Below are positions 26,417 to 37,167 of a stretch of DNA of 64,000 nucleotides, piece by piece. The position numbers and the translations under genes are program-made. Source of the DNA: Dipylidium caninum. Taxonomy: Eukaryota; Platyhelminthes; Cestoda; Cyclophyllidea; Dipylidiidae. The stretch covers positions 434,001-498,000 of the forward strand of contig QEYB01000981.1 of the NCBI GenBank assembly GCA_017562135.1, written 5' to 3'. The notes beneath the pieces were generated by a model. That model ran no database searches, was not told the DNA's origin, and saw only the letters and a program-made list of their open reading frames with translations. Numbering within the stretch: the first letter of the stretch is position 1; every line of letters starts with the position of its first letter.

Positions 26417-27517
26417 TCAATATGACTAGGTTGGTGAGGAGAAGGCATCAAGTGAAAAAGTACACATTTTCATGCCAATTTATGTTGTCTTATTATGCGA
26501 GTGGAGATGAAATTGCTGAGAATTTAACTGTTTTGATGGCACATTTCTACTCAACACATCAGCCAAAGTCAAAACTAACCACTCGGTTTATTATATTAGG
26601 TCGGCGACAATAGAGGGAATTGGCATAAGAAGAACCCTCTCGCTTTTGCAGAGGCAAGTTAGGCATTCCTAATTTACCTTACTTTTTTAAATTCGCATCT
26701 CTTCTTCTAACAACGTGCTCCCGGTATTTAGAGAGTTTTTAAAAGGAAGACAAGGAATACGTGAAGAACCGGCAGTCTGCTCCCACGTTGCTTCTAAGTC
26801 ATCCTTTCCCACTGAACACGAGACGCACCTTCACCAACCGTCGAAAACGCTCGAAACATTTAAGCTTTGGTGGCATCTACACCATATTGCTCACCCCAAT
26901 GAACAATGTAGTGAGACATGAAGCACCACCGACAGAAAATGTCATTTCCTCTTGTTGTACAAGCAAAGAAGACAGTTTTATCAGTGATTCGCAGTTTAGC
27001 GGACTCTCATAGCATTGCTTCAAAGGTCAGAAGAACCACACACAGGGCACCACGATTATGCGAGGGTCGAGGGATACTTGCGCCAGGGGGAGATTGCTGA
27101 CTTCCATGGATGTTACACACAGGAGTCATGGTTACTCGGTGATGAGTGATCGGCCTGGGGAATAGTGCATGAGACCACAATGACTGAAGTACAAGGCCAC
27201 CGGAGATGTAGTCGGTTTGGCATAGTGGCATCTGAGTGAAGACGATCCCAGTATGAGGAGAATGCGAGGGTGGGCGGGGGGAAGGAGGCGGAAGTAGGGA
27301 GGAAGTGGTGAGGCAGTGAGAGTGGGATGAGAGCAATCGGTTGTCCCGTACAATTGTTTATTTGCGGCTGTCTAAAATGAGGTGCTCTTGTTTGAAACAC
27401 GATCGTCCTCTGACAATTGTGGTGCGGAGATATGTTTTGTAGAGTTCCCACCGGTTGTGGCCATTTGTTTCACCTCTGATGCTTGTTTAGGGATGAAATC
27501 ACGCAGTGCGGAACATA
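26417..27517 (+). mobile_element. Unclassified 1.1 kb dispersed element, copy 2
   Basis: Same unit as 9006-10105, inverted relative to it. It opens TCAATATGACTAGG and encodes MTRLVRRRHQVKKYTFSC over 26421-26613, then continues through a segment shared with copy 1 up to about GATGAAATC at 27493. The second shared frame is broken here (stop after SGLS near 27010), while copy 1 reads on, so the copies have decayed differently. Both copies carry a G/A-rich tract (AGGCGGAAGTAGGGAGGAAG, about 27285-27304). No transposase family was recognised. Confidence 0.6.
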
Positions 27518-27818
27518 TTCATTCAGCGAAACCGCGAATTTACCGTCTGATGATACTACGGAATTTCGACTTTATTTTCTGGTGTTAATATGATTTGCTA
27601 CACGGCCAATCCAGAATCCGAATTCAGGGGAACAAAATCCAAGCAATGAGCTGGTAAAAGTGGATTTATTGTACATGTTGGCGCATTACTCGCGTATATC
27701 TTAAAAAATAATATGCGCCTAAGTAAAAGTAGAATACAATAAACAAATTTTTTAGTCAATATACAAGAATCAGAAATATGTGTGCATAAACTGGTCTGAG
27801 ATCCATGTAACTCAAAAT

Positions 27819-29818
27819 TTAGTAGATTCTATCGTGATGAATGTTATCCTCGGGGATAATCGGACGTCGTACTTGTCCTACGGGAACGCGGCCCGCCCCA
27901 GGATGGTATTGGTAGGGTCCGGGTCTCTGATGCGTCGCCATGTGATGGCCGCCGTGATAGTTGTGGTGCGCTTGTGGGAGCTGCTGTTGCTGTTGTTGAG
28001 CCCCACGAGAATGTCGTGGATTTGAGAAGAATTCCAAGTAATTGGAGCCCTCGCGAGAGAATATCCTTAGGTCACCCGGCGGCGGGTCCTCGTAGAAATA
28101 GTCGTGAGAGAGTGCCTGGTCGGCGGTAAGGCGTTTGGAAGGGTCAATCACTAACAGCTTATCAATCAAGTCAATGGCTGTTGGTGAGGAAACCTTGTCT
28201 TTCAGACGCTCCCGCACGTGACGTTTAATGTCCCGCGGCAATTGAGCATCGCGAAAGGCATCCAGACGTTCAACGCCAGGCCATACCTCCGAATTTATGG
28301 AGCCGCAGAGGTTGATGATCAGCTTCAACTGAGCTACTTCATTATCACCCTAAAACAAAAATATATTTCATTATTTTTAAGATGAGTAGGAGATAGTTCA
28401 TATGGAATAAAATATTAGGGAGAGAAAACAGAGGTAATTAGTGGGCCAAACTCAAGATTATATATATCTTTAACAAAACAAATGAAATCCTAACAAAATG
28501 GAGGGAATATTCCGCCAACGAACGGAAAATTATATTTGAAAACAAAATTTCCTAGAAACCGATATTACATGTGAAAACGTGTCACACTAAGTAAAATAAT
28601 TCGGAGAGAAGGGAGGTAAATCACAAAAACGTTGTCCCACCAAGAACTAAGAGTACAACCACCTTATATCCCAATAAAACAAACATCACCTGCATTATTG
28701 GATATTTTGTCCACAGTTCAGCCATTATGCAACCGGCCCCCCACATATCTACAGGTTTCCCATAGTGTCGATCATTCAGAAGAATCTCCGGTGGTCGATA
28801 CCATAAGGTAACAACTCGTCCAGTGTAACGAGGGAGCCGATCTGGACGAGTGGAAGCAACTGTCCTTCGTGCAAGCCCAAAATCAGCGATTTTTAGGATG
28901 CCGTGTTTATTGATCAAAATATTTGCTGCTTTAAGATCTCTGTGGAGCACATTGTTCCTTTAAAGGCAAATTGAATAGTTGTGAATGCTTTGAAATACGC
29001 ATTATAAAAGAAAGAGCATTACAAATCCAATTTCACTTTGGTATGGATATAGTTCAAATTTACACAAACATAACATTGGAATAACGGTTTAACAATTACT
29101 GGCACCTGCATACATTCAAGTTCCTATAAATCAATTTTGAGAAATCTTTAATGCATAAACGTGGAACTACTATACTGTAAGTTAAATACGCAACGTACAG
29201 GCTATTTGGAATATAAAAACAATACATCATCCATAATTAGAGAACAACGCGACACTCACTTGTGCAAATAAAAGAGACCATTCAGAAGTTGAAGCATTAT
29301 GGCCTTTTTAACTGAATTGGAAAACTCAACTCTTTGACTCAGACCGGCAAGATCATGATCGCAGAATTCAAAAACCAAGAAAAACTGTGGTCGAAAACAC
29401 GAACGTTCATCTCCTTATGTAATATGGTACAATCAACATAGCCTTACGGGGGTTGTAACAAACGTCCTTTAGGCAAACAATATTTTCGTGCTGCAAAGAC
29501 TGCAAGATCCGGATCTCCCGGATGGCGGTTATTGGAAACTAAGATTTAGATAGACAGAATGAAAGGAAGTATACTCCTTCTTTTTCTTGTTCCATGCGAA
29601 TTCTTTTTAAGCGCGAAATGTTGCTTCGTCACACGATGCCTTGCCTTAAAGACCTCGCCAAACGTTCCTTGACCTATCTTCTGCAAGCGTTCATACATGT
29701 CAACTGGTGAAGCACGCGACGAACGGACAAGATATTCTTCTACATTTTCGAAAACTCCAGTGTAATCAGCCTCCAAGTCTTCTATCATACTGGTAGCCAG
29801 CGCTGGTTCAGAGAACAT
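27819..29818 (-). CDS. CDK9: CDK9, kinase subunit of P-TEFb (one-base frameshift in exon 1)
   Basis: Five exons: 29575-29818, 29448-29538, 29260-29413, 28690-28957, 27819-28349; about 428 aa once one extra base is discounted. Kinase landmarks: G-loop [16 protein letters not shown], catalytic Lys in FALK, MEQEKEG then FPITAIREI (the PITALRE-type helix), [52 protein letters not shown]-like block [15 protein letters not shown]. The C-terminal tail is Gln/His-rich. P-TEFb phosphorylates the RNA polymerase II tail and pause factors to release promoter-proximal pausing. The frame breaks at an A5 run (29604-29608): upstream reads ALK in one frame, downstream [10 protein letters not shown] in the next, and exon 2 joins only to the second. 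The N-terminal start (29818 or further upstream, e.g. 29935) is uncertain. Confidence 0.9.
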
Positions 29819-32550
29819 GCTCGCTGAAACGCTCGCCTTATGGACCCAGCGGAAACTGATCACGGCGCTCTGGCTTGTAGCCGTGACTAACACCTTGTGT
29901 GCTAAATAAAACACTGGGTCGTAAATCAGGCACAACGTGGTTTGTAATTATGGCCCTTAATGAGTTTTGTACTAAATTTTTAAGTTTTAATTTTATGAGG
30001 TATTTTTGTTTTATGATTGACGAAGACTGTTTAAAATAATACAGACTTTTCGTACACATCCTATAAGGCACCTTAAGATATTTTACAGAAAAGTGTCGCG
30101 CAGATTAATGGAATCGTTTCCATTTGGATCATGCATTTGTTTTCAGATTATAATGAAATCACATGTCATTTCTCGCTGCCAGTTATGCATGGAAATAAGC
30201 GTAGGACTCCTGCTAAATTCATTGCAGTGCTAAGATGTAAAGAGGGTACATGCATACCGGCCATGACTATATCTTCTGTCTCCAGGCGTTTCGCGCGACC
30301 TCAGCGCTAAAAAAATTACATTACGTAGCAGGAACCGCCTCAATTCTCTAGAATGAATTTTTTTCGTCACGATTTGAGAAATTTTCCTGTCCCGCCTTTC
30401 CTCGTGCAATATTTGTCTTGTGTATTAACGCTTATTACCTTGGCGTTGTAACTTATCGGTTGTAATGTGTGAAAAAAGATCAATATAGAGTCTTGAGACC
30501 TATCTAAACTCGTATTAGATAGAGCAATTACATTAGGACATTTTAGTGTAATAACAAAGTGTCCAAGAAATCAGAAATTCAAACTATGAATGTCTTATCA
30601 AGTTCGCACCAAGTATGAGTCTGTGCTAAGTTAAATGAAGAACAAATTAAAAACCTTTATCACTAGTCCCATATTTCAAATAGAGAGAATATCCCTCTCA
30701 GTTACGAAGTACGCTGGAGATTCCCATTGTTATTGCATATGATCCTTTATTCATTACAATAATTTATTCCCTTGCCCCTTTCAATTTCTGCACAACCCCA
30801 CTTAAATGCCTCTCCTTCTGGCAGCCGTGTACGATTAAAGTACTCGGTAAGAATGGCGTTATATGTGTTTGATTTGGTGGTTTAAAGCCAGAGGTGACGT
30901 GGTCCTATCAAAAACGGTTGTCATGCCCTGAATTACTTCAGAAATATCATGAAACCTCACTAAACCGAAACCCCTTCATCGCAGAAGGGTTAGGGAGTCG
31001 GGAGAGTAGGTTCCTCCGCGGCTGATTTGCGTGCTTAATCAATCTTCTTCTGCACACATTAGGATAAATAAACAGAAAGGAGGCTTACATTATGCTTTTG
31101 TTCTCCTTTTTAATATCCCATGCTAAAAGTAACGTTCTTAACTCGCTTGGCCTCCAACAGACTGCCGTAATTCATTTTTTAATCCAAAGTCTACAGCGAT
31201 GCCATTACATTTGTCATTTATGACTGTAAGTTAGAATCCGTGTCAATGCCATTCTCAATAGAATGGCATTGTGACCCTTCACCACGCTGGCTTTCATCAG
31301 CACGACTACTTCTATATAATTTTAATGCATAATGACTTCATTGGTTATATTTATCCAGATCTTTAAGTTTACGTCTCTTTTCGTCTATCCACGTGTGCAA
31401 CTACAAAAGTTCTTTTCATTCCAATTTAATGGAGTGACTTATTCCGACTTCAAATTTGACTAATGTGAACCCGAAAATCTTATCAAATGGCCTCAAATAA
31501 GGCTTCTTGGATTTCCGTAGGGGCTATCTTGGCAAACGCTTTCATAGGCCATAGAGGGATTTGTGTAATTCACAGTTTTTGCTCTCCCTATTAGAAGACG
31601 ATTTCTCATTGTTCTGGAACATAGTTTCTGTGTGTTGGGAATTCTCTTCTGACCACTAATAATTCGGCTAACTGGACCAGAATTTATTGCTTAAGCGTAC
31701 AAGGAGGGACAGGTCAAATGTTTAAGCTTCACACCTCAAAATGACATGCAAGGTTTAAGTAAATTAAAACAAACGCTGGGGACTTCCACACTTTCCATCG
31801 CTGATATGCGTATGTCACAATATTACACCCCTCCGCTGATCCCAAATGTCTTCGGTAAGGCCGAAAATACAGAGCAAGACGCGGGATCAACGAGGAACTT
31901 CCGCTCCGCCACGGGAGACTGCATTTATTGTGACTTCTCCCTCCTCGTGCTTCATCTAATCCCATGAACTCGTATGAAATTGAGCCTCCTCACTGCGACT
32001 CGTAGGGAGGAAGAACTGAAGCAGTGGGAGACATCCGAATGTGGGTGGTCAGGGTTAGGCGTCCTCACTCCCGGCCTGCGCTTTCCCAGATTTTAATAAT
32101 TGATACTACACATTCACTGTGCGTCCCATTTGTTGTTGCAAGCTAAAATAGCTTTTGATTGGGATTATCTCTTTTAGTGGTCCTCTTAAAAGCAAGAATC
32201 ACTTTCAGCTCTAATCTAGAAGCATTCGGAAACTTAGACCAGACTTTAGCCCTGCCTTCGCTGACAGTCACTATAGGAAACCGCTTTCTCCTCATTTTTA
32301 GGGACAACTTAAATAAGGGTAGTGCAGTTTATAAAAAAACTCCTCCCTTTCAATGGTGAGTAGGAGTGAAAGGGGAGAGTAATCAGGACTTCTAATTGGA
32401 AAAGTCCTCGTTTAGGTGTGAGCCAATCGAGTGGCTGCACGCACTGTACGACGGGGATTAGAGAGAGGCGAAGGGGACGGCGCGGGAAGGGGGCCAGAGG
32501 GGAGGGGGGGGGAAGGGGCGGAGCGTTGGGTGAGGACTTTTCGCGCTCCA
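29819..32550. other. Intergenic between CDK9 and the neuropeptide gene
   Basis: No exon or RNA gene was recognised. The sequence is AT-rich until about 32400, then turns GC-rich (32450-32530, G-rich run on the plus strand) just before the TATA-like site of the neuropeptide gene. Confidence 0.4.
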
Positions 32551-32556
32551 TATAAG
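32551..32556 (+). promoter_or_regulatory. TATA-like element of the neuropeptide F gene
   Basis: TATAAG in the context CCATATAAGCC, 108 nt before the start codon and directly downstream of a G-rich, Sp1-like stretch. Spacing allows a short 5' UTR of about 80 nt. Confidence 0.45.
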
Positions 32557-32663
32557 CCCGTCTATGAGCTGTGGGATGGGTATTATTCTCTGCTATTGTG
32601 AGCTAGCTCACACCGACTTGAAAATAACCCGACCTCGACCTGCACTGTCACGAAACCTGCGCA

Positions 32664-34620
32664 ATGTTCGGCGGTTTCTACCTTCGTCACCTTGTCCTCC
32701 TCTCTGTCTGTCTCGTCTTTCTGTTGATCGTCACGTCGGGCCGTTCAGCCTCTGTCGGGGAAGCCAAGAATCGTCAGCGTCAGCTCCAACTCAGCGAGAA
32801 GCTGCTCAAAATGCTCAATGAGCATTTTCACACCTTCGGTCGACCGCGGTAAGCCGCTCATTTGCTCGTCTCCTTGTCAATTCTCACCCACGAGTTTGCA
32901 CACTCCTTTTCCTTCACATTACCCCCTTTGTTATTGTGCACACATTTCTCGGACGCAGATGTCTGGACGTCCCAGTGTTTGTCCCGCAAATGGATGGTGG
33001 CGGGTGGGCAGAGACGCTCCTGGACGCTGACACTCCGCACACCGCCAGCCGCCCAACTGCACTCAACAGCCTGAGTGCGGGGCGTGGCGAAATAGCACTT
33101 GCTTAATAACATACACCAAAGTGTGTGGCAATAAAGGAGACGATAAAAGGCTGAACACTTGGGACGCAACTGTTAATCGTCCATCAACCGTAGTCAATAA
33201 AGTGCTCCTTTTCCCCTTTAAAATGATGGAATTATAATCAGGCGGCGGCGGCGGAGGCGGACGTGAGGCGGAGAATGTGGTAGACCACAAAAGCTCCTCA
33301 TTTAAAATTCCTGAGTGTTTGTGTTGTAGCCCCTAGTAGAGACGAGCATTCCATCCGCCTATTGTGCAAGTTGCTTCACAAGTAGACGTCCACGCAGTTC
33401 GGTGGCTTAGCGACTTTTTTGTGCCTAACACTAAACTTATCGGAGAGAATCTGCGTGTTTCGGCCGTCCCGGTTAACATGGGGAGGCGGTGGGAGAGTAT
33501 CTCCGCTTCTTCGCCGGAATTGCTGAGGTCTCGGGCCGAAGGAGACCTGGCCTAATTGGCAGCTTCGGTGCAAGAAGTAGACGACCGAAGAGGAGGAGGA
33601 GGAGGAAGAGGAGGAGATACGCGCTTTAATTGGCGGGGTGGAGGATAAACTCTCACCTCATCACACACGCACACACACAGACGTGATGCATCAGCGGTCT
33701 GAGGTCATCGGCTAATAAAGTAGGATTTCAACTTTTAATCAACGCTGTGATAAAGTTTCGCACTTCTCAAAATTCAAGTCGAGATGTGTGCGAAAAGTAG
33801 TGACGTCGATGAAAACGGGAGAAAGTGGTGAGGAAGGGAAATTCCCACACACAAGAAAGATGGAGTTTCTTCCTCCGGAGCATTGCTTGACCCCTCCAGC
33901 GCTCAATTTATTTCAAAGTCGAGAGGGAAAATTATAGCCCTCGAGAACTGTCCCATAAATTAGCTCATTGAGGAAGTACTTTGCTAAAATTTTAAAGTAA
34001 AGTGGTCTAAATGCGTCCACTCCTTTGAGGTGCGTTGCGTGTGCGATGGCTGGCAATGCGGAAGGCTCAGGTGTGGGAGGTGGGTAACGCCTCTGTCAAC
34101 CTCGGCGGGCGCCACGGCAACCGCGTGAAGGGTTCAGTGATGCAGACATCGGCTTCAAGGCCATTCCGCCCCGGTGAAGGTGGGAGGCGCGGGGGGGAGA
34201 GGGGCATATGATCATCACCGCCTCCAGAAGCAACTCTCACCCTTCAGGGCAATCAGCGGCATAACGGGTGGTCGCCCTTCAAAAGGAAGGAGTTTTTGGC
34301 TCTACATGATCCCTTTTGTCAGCCTTGTCCACGCCGTCATGACGACAATCCTCGCATGCAGCTTCAAAGTGGAATAACTGAGCAAATTGCCTTTCAGGTT
34401 CGGAAAAAGGGGACATTCGAGTAGAGAGTGGACATCCCCTGCATTGCCGTACATGACTGACGACAGGGTGGGGGCTAAAGGAGTCGAAATGGCACAGTCT
34501 GTGCTGCCCTCCGCTCCAGTGGACTCGGGTTTTGCCAGTGGAGGTGATGGCGGCGACGGCGGCCCGTTGGAGGGTCAGGAGACCGAGCAGCTGAGAAATC
34601 TGCTTCTCTACTACAACTGA
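32664..34620 (+). CDS. NPF: Neuropeptide F (NPY/NPF family) precursor
   Basis: Two exons: 32664-32848 and 34398-34620; 408 nt, 135 aa. Exon 1 encodes a signal peptide with a strong hydrophobic core (LVLLSVCLVFLLIV, residues about 10-23), then a helical segment ending LNEHFHTFGRP plus two bases of an Arg codon. Exon 2 completes Arg and continues Phe-Gly-Lys-Arg: the RPRF C-terminus, a Gly amide donor and a dibasic cleavage site. An intron inside the penultimate Arg codon is the hallmark of NPY/NPF genes. Cleavage near residue 27-29 would give a peptide of about 34-36 residues ending GRPRF-amide, the flatworm NPF ending. The C-terminal flanking peptide (about 70 residues, ending LRNLLLYYN) has Gly/Asp-rich sequence. 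It lacks Tyr at positions 10 and 17 from the C-terminus, which the family usually has. Confidence 0.9.
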
Positions 34621-35893
34621 GTGCACCTCCGCCTCGACAACTCCCCCCCCCACACCCCACCCCAGTCTGGTCCTCGCAGCCAACCTTGACTGCCGTAAGG
34701 CAACGTCACCGCTCCGCCATCTCCGCCATCGTCGCTGCCTCAGCCAACCAGTCCCCCCCCCCCTTTCCACCGCTCCATGGACATACTCGACTCTATTGCT
34801 TAAACTGTTGAAAATAACGCATTTTGTGTCTTAAAGTTAGCGTTTTCTTATTCAAAAAAGCCTGAGCCCTGACACACCGTCTCGGCGAGTGGATAATTCA
34901 CACGGTGCGCAGGTGACTAAAAAACACGATGTCGCTTTCGTCACTTGTCACGTAGGTGACATGAAAAGTGGGTAAGTGAGAGCGAGACCAAGAACCCGGG
35001 AGAAGCCTGCCTAAGCTCCTCTACGGGGACGCATAAATGAAAGCGTTACAATGACACCCGGTAGTGCTGCCAGTTAGAATTTCCGAGGACTTTCGACCTT
35101 ACGGTGGGCCAGGCAGTTACGGTGGGCCAGGCAGTTGGAATTCACCCAACCAAATCCACTTTCTGTCAAATCAGCCCGATATGTTGTGGTGAAGACGTCA
35201 CCGTCCCCGGGGCTCCCGCTCCGCACCATCTTCGGCGTGAGGTCGAGAGCGGCGCAGAGGGCTACCACGCTCTTGTCTATGCAATGTTGGTCAAAACGTC
35301 GCGAATATGACCGGCGAGCTGTGAGATATGCTGGGTATCCCGCCTTCCTCCTAATGGCAGGGTGGGACGCTTTCCAATTCCGCCCTCGCAGACTTAGAGT
35401 TGGGGGATCATGGAGAAAAAAAGATCTTAAAGAGCCTCCCACTCGCGTTTAGCACTTTGGAGGTCATTTGATTGGCCGGATTTTATCGCAGCGCCTTCAA
35501 CTGCGGCCCGGCGGTGACGAGGAGGACGAACCGAGTCTCACTGCCTCTGCGACGCAACCTGCGCGAAGATTTTAATTTTTCACTTCATGCTGCATTAACT
35601 CGCCTTCCTTCATTTATCACCACACTTAATTATGCATCGTGAATCGGTGTGCACGAAGAGAGCGACCTGAAGTGTCTGCGAAGCATTGGTGCCTCCGTTG
35701 CCTGTTGTGCCGTGGTGCGTCACAGGCGCGAGTGCTTACCTGTGCGTCCGTCTGAGGGGCATTCCTCGCGGAGACCGAGGCCACCACGCCAGTGTGTGGA
35801 TTGCGCGAGCGCCTTCCGCCTCCCTCGACGCCGCGTCATTCCGTCGAGATCAGCTGTTCCCTCCGGCGACTTCATTGATTTCCACTAAGACGC
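34621..35893. other. Intergenic, GC-rich
   Basis: No supported gene. Several overlapping frames are open on both strands because of base composition. It probably includes the neuropeptide 3' UTR. A short tandem duplication ACGGTGGGCCAGGCAGTT occurs twice in a row at 35101-35135. Confidence 0.4.
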
Positions 35894-36337
35894 ATGCGCA
35901 CCGATCGACGCGTCAAAAGACGGTTTATCGGGCCGATGGGCGATCAACTTCACCGGCGCGGCGGAGCACGGATTTTCGAGATCAAGTCCGAGTTGGAGCA
36001 GCGGCTGTCGCGTCTGAACCTCGAGTTCCTCGACTCCAATTACAGACGAATAAGCCTGCACACCCGAGTGCGTGAGAAGAGACAGGCGGAGGACGCAGAG
36101 CACGCGACCGAGAAGCCCGAGAGGCCGTCGTCGGCCGCGCCCGCAGAATCGCTGTTCGTCAGGCGGGCACCAAGGAAGCCGCCCAACCTCGACAACAAAG
36201 AGGCGTACAAGGCCAACGTCATGATGATTATCAAGGCTGCCAAGAGGTCTCGGGCTGCATGTGATGCTGACGAAAGGTCTCTGATACTGGCGGCGGCGAA
36301 CATTATCACCAACACGGCCATGTTTATTAATAAATAG
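35894..36337 (+). CDS. Unrecognised small basic protein, possible coiled coil
   Basis: A 147-codon open frame, ATG at 35894, stop in TAG at 36335. I do not recognise a family. Support for coding: the frame is strongly biased to G or C at third positions (runs such as GAG ATC AAG TCC GAG), unlike the flanking intergenic DNA; an in-frame stop sits just upstream of the ATG; and AATAAA overlaps the stop codon. The protein is basic at the N-terminus, has a probable coiled coil (residues about 30-70, KSELEQRLSRLNLEFL and REKRQAEDAEH), an Ala/Pro-rich middle, and an Ala/Ile-rich C-terminal helix. No signal peptide or membrane segment. A long frame on the opposite strand (35885-36427) is most likely its shadow. 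Confidence 0.45.
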   Translation: MRTDRRVKRRFIGPMGDQLHRRGGARIFEIKSELEQRLSRLNLEFLDSNYRRISLHTRVREKRQAEDAEHATEKPERPSSAAPAESLFVRRAPRKPPNLDNKEAYKANVMMIIKAAKRSRAACDADERSLILAAANIITNTAMFINK

Positions 36338-36357
36338 AGCAACTGCGGACCTACGAC

Positions 36358-36419
36358 CCCTTCTCTTCCCTCCCCTCCCTCCCCTCCCTCCCCTCCCCTC
36401 TCTCCTGCCTCCTTTTTTC
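36358..36419. repeat. Polypyrimidine tract (CCCTCC repeats)
   Basis: Sixty bases of almost pure C and T on the plus strand, mostly imperfect CCCTCC units, right after the 35894-36337 ORF. Such mirror-like purine-pyrimidine DNA can form triplexes. Confidence 0.8.
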
Positions 36420-37167
36420 GTGTACATGTTAACACCGCGTGTTATTCTACGGGGTTTGCGTTACAATAGAGCAATTTGCTCCAATGCCGAATGACCTGAA
36501 CGTGGAATGGTTGTGGGACGTTTGCAAAGCGACCGGAATGAGTCGTGAGGCGGGCAGGGAGGACGGCAGTCCTGCTACCATCTTTTGCCCCACCTGCGAC
36601 GTTTGATGGCAGCCCCACTTGGAGTCGGCCACGACACAGGAAGTCGCTCCTCGACAAAACAGCCGCGCCGTTCCACCCGACTGAAGCGTGAGACCTTAAA
36701 TCCGTTTTGTTGTAATACACAACTTTTGTGACGCCGTCATTAACTTGGAAAGGGTTCCGGAACAATCTTATAGGGCGAGAGTGGACTTGTTGGAAAGCCA
36801 GTCGTTCCTTCCAACGGTGCACTGTGTCTTCTTCCACGTGGATGCCCTTCACACCCACCTCCTGACGCCCCTTCGCCACAAGGCGGGATTGCAGCATCCT
36901 CTCTGCGATTTCTCCGCCCTTAAATGCATTCGTTATGTTAGCTACCCTTTGGATTTTAAATCCTCCTATGAACAGTTCCGCCATGGGAAGAGCTGGGTTG
37001 GGTGTCTTTCTGAGGGAAATAAGCGTTAAGCACTTCATGGCATGTCCATCGAACTCGTCTCTCACCGCCGTAGCATCGGCGCGGCGGAACAGGAAAGGGA
37101 GGAGGCGGGGCTGGTCAATTTGAGAGCTAAATTGGTCTACCGAACGTATGGTGGCCTCACGTCTCAT

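Noticed and set aside
35885..36427. 180-codon minus-strand frame
   Set aside because: It mirrors the GC3-rich plus-strand ORF at 35894-36337 and starts within the CCCTCC tract.
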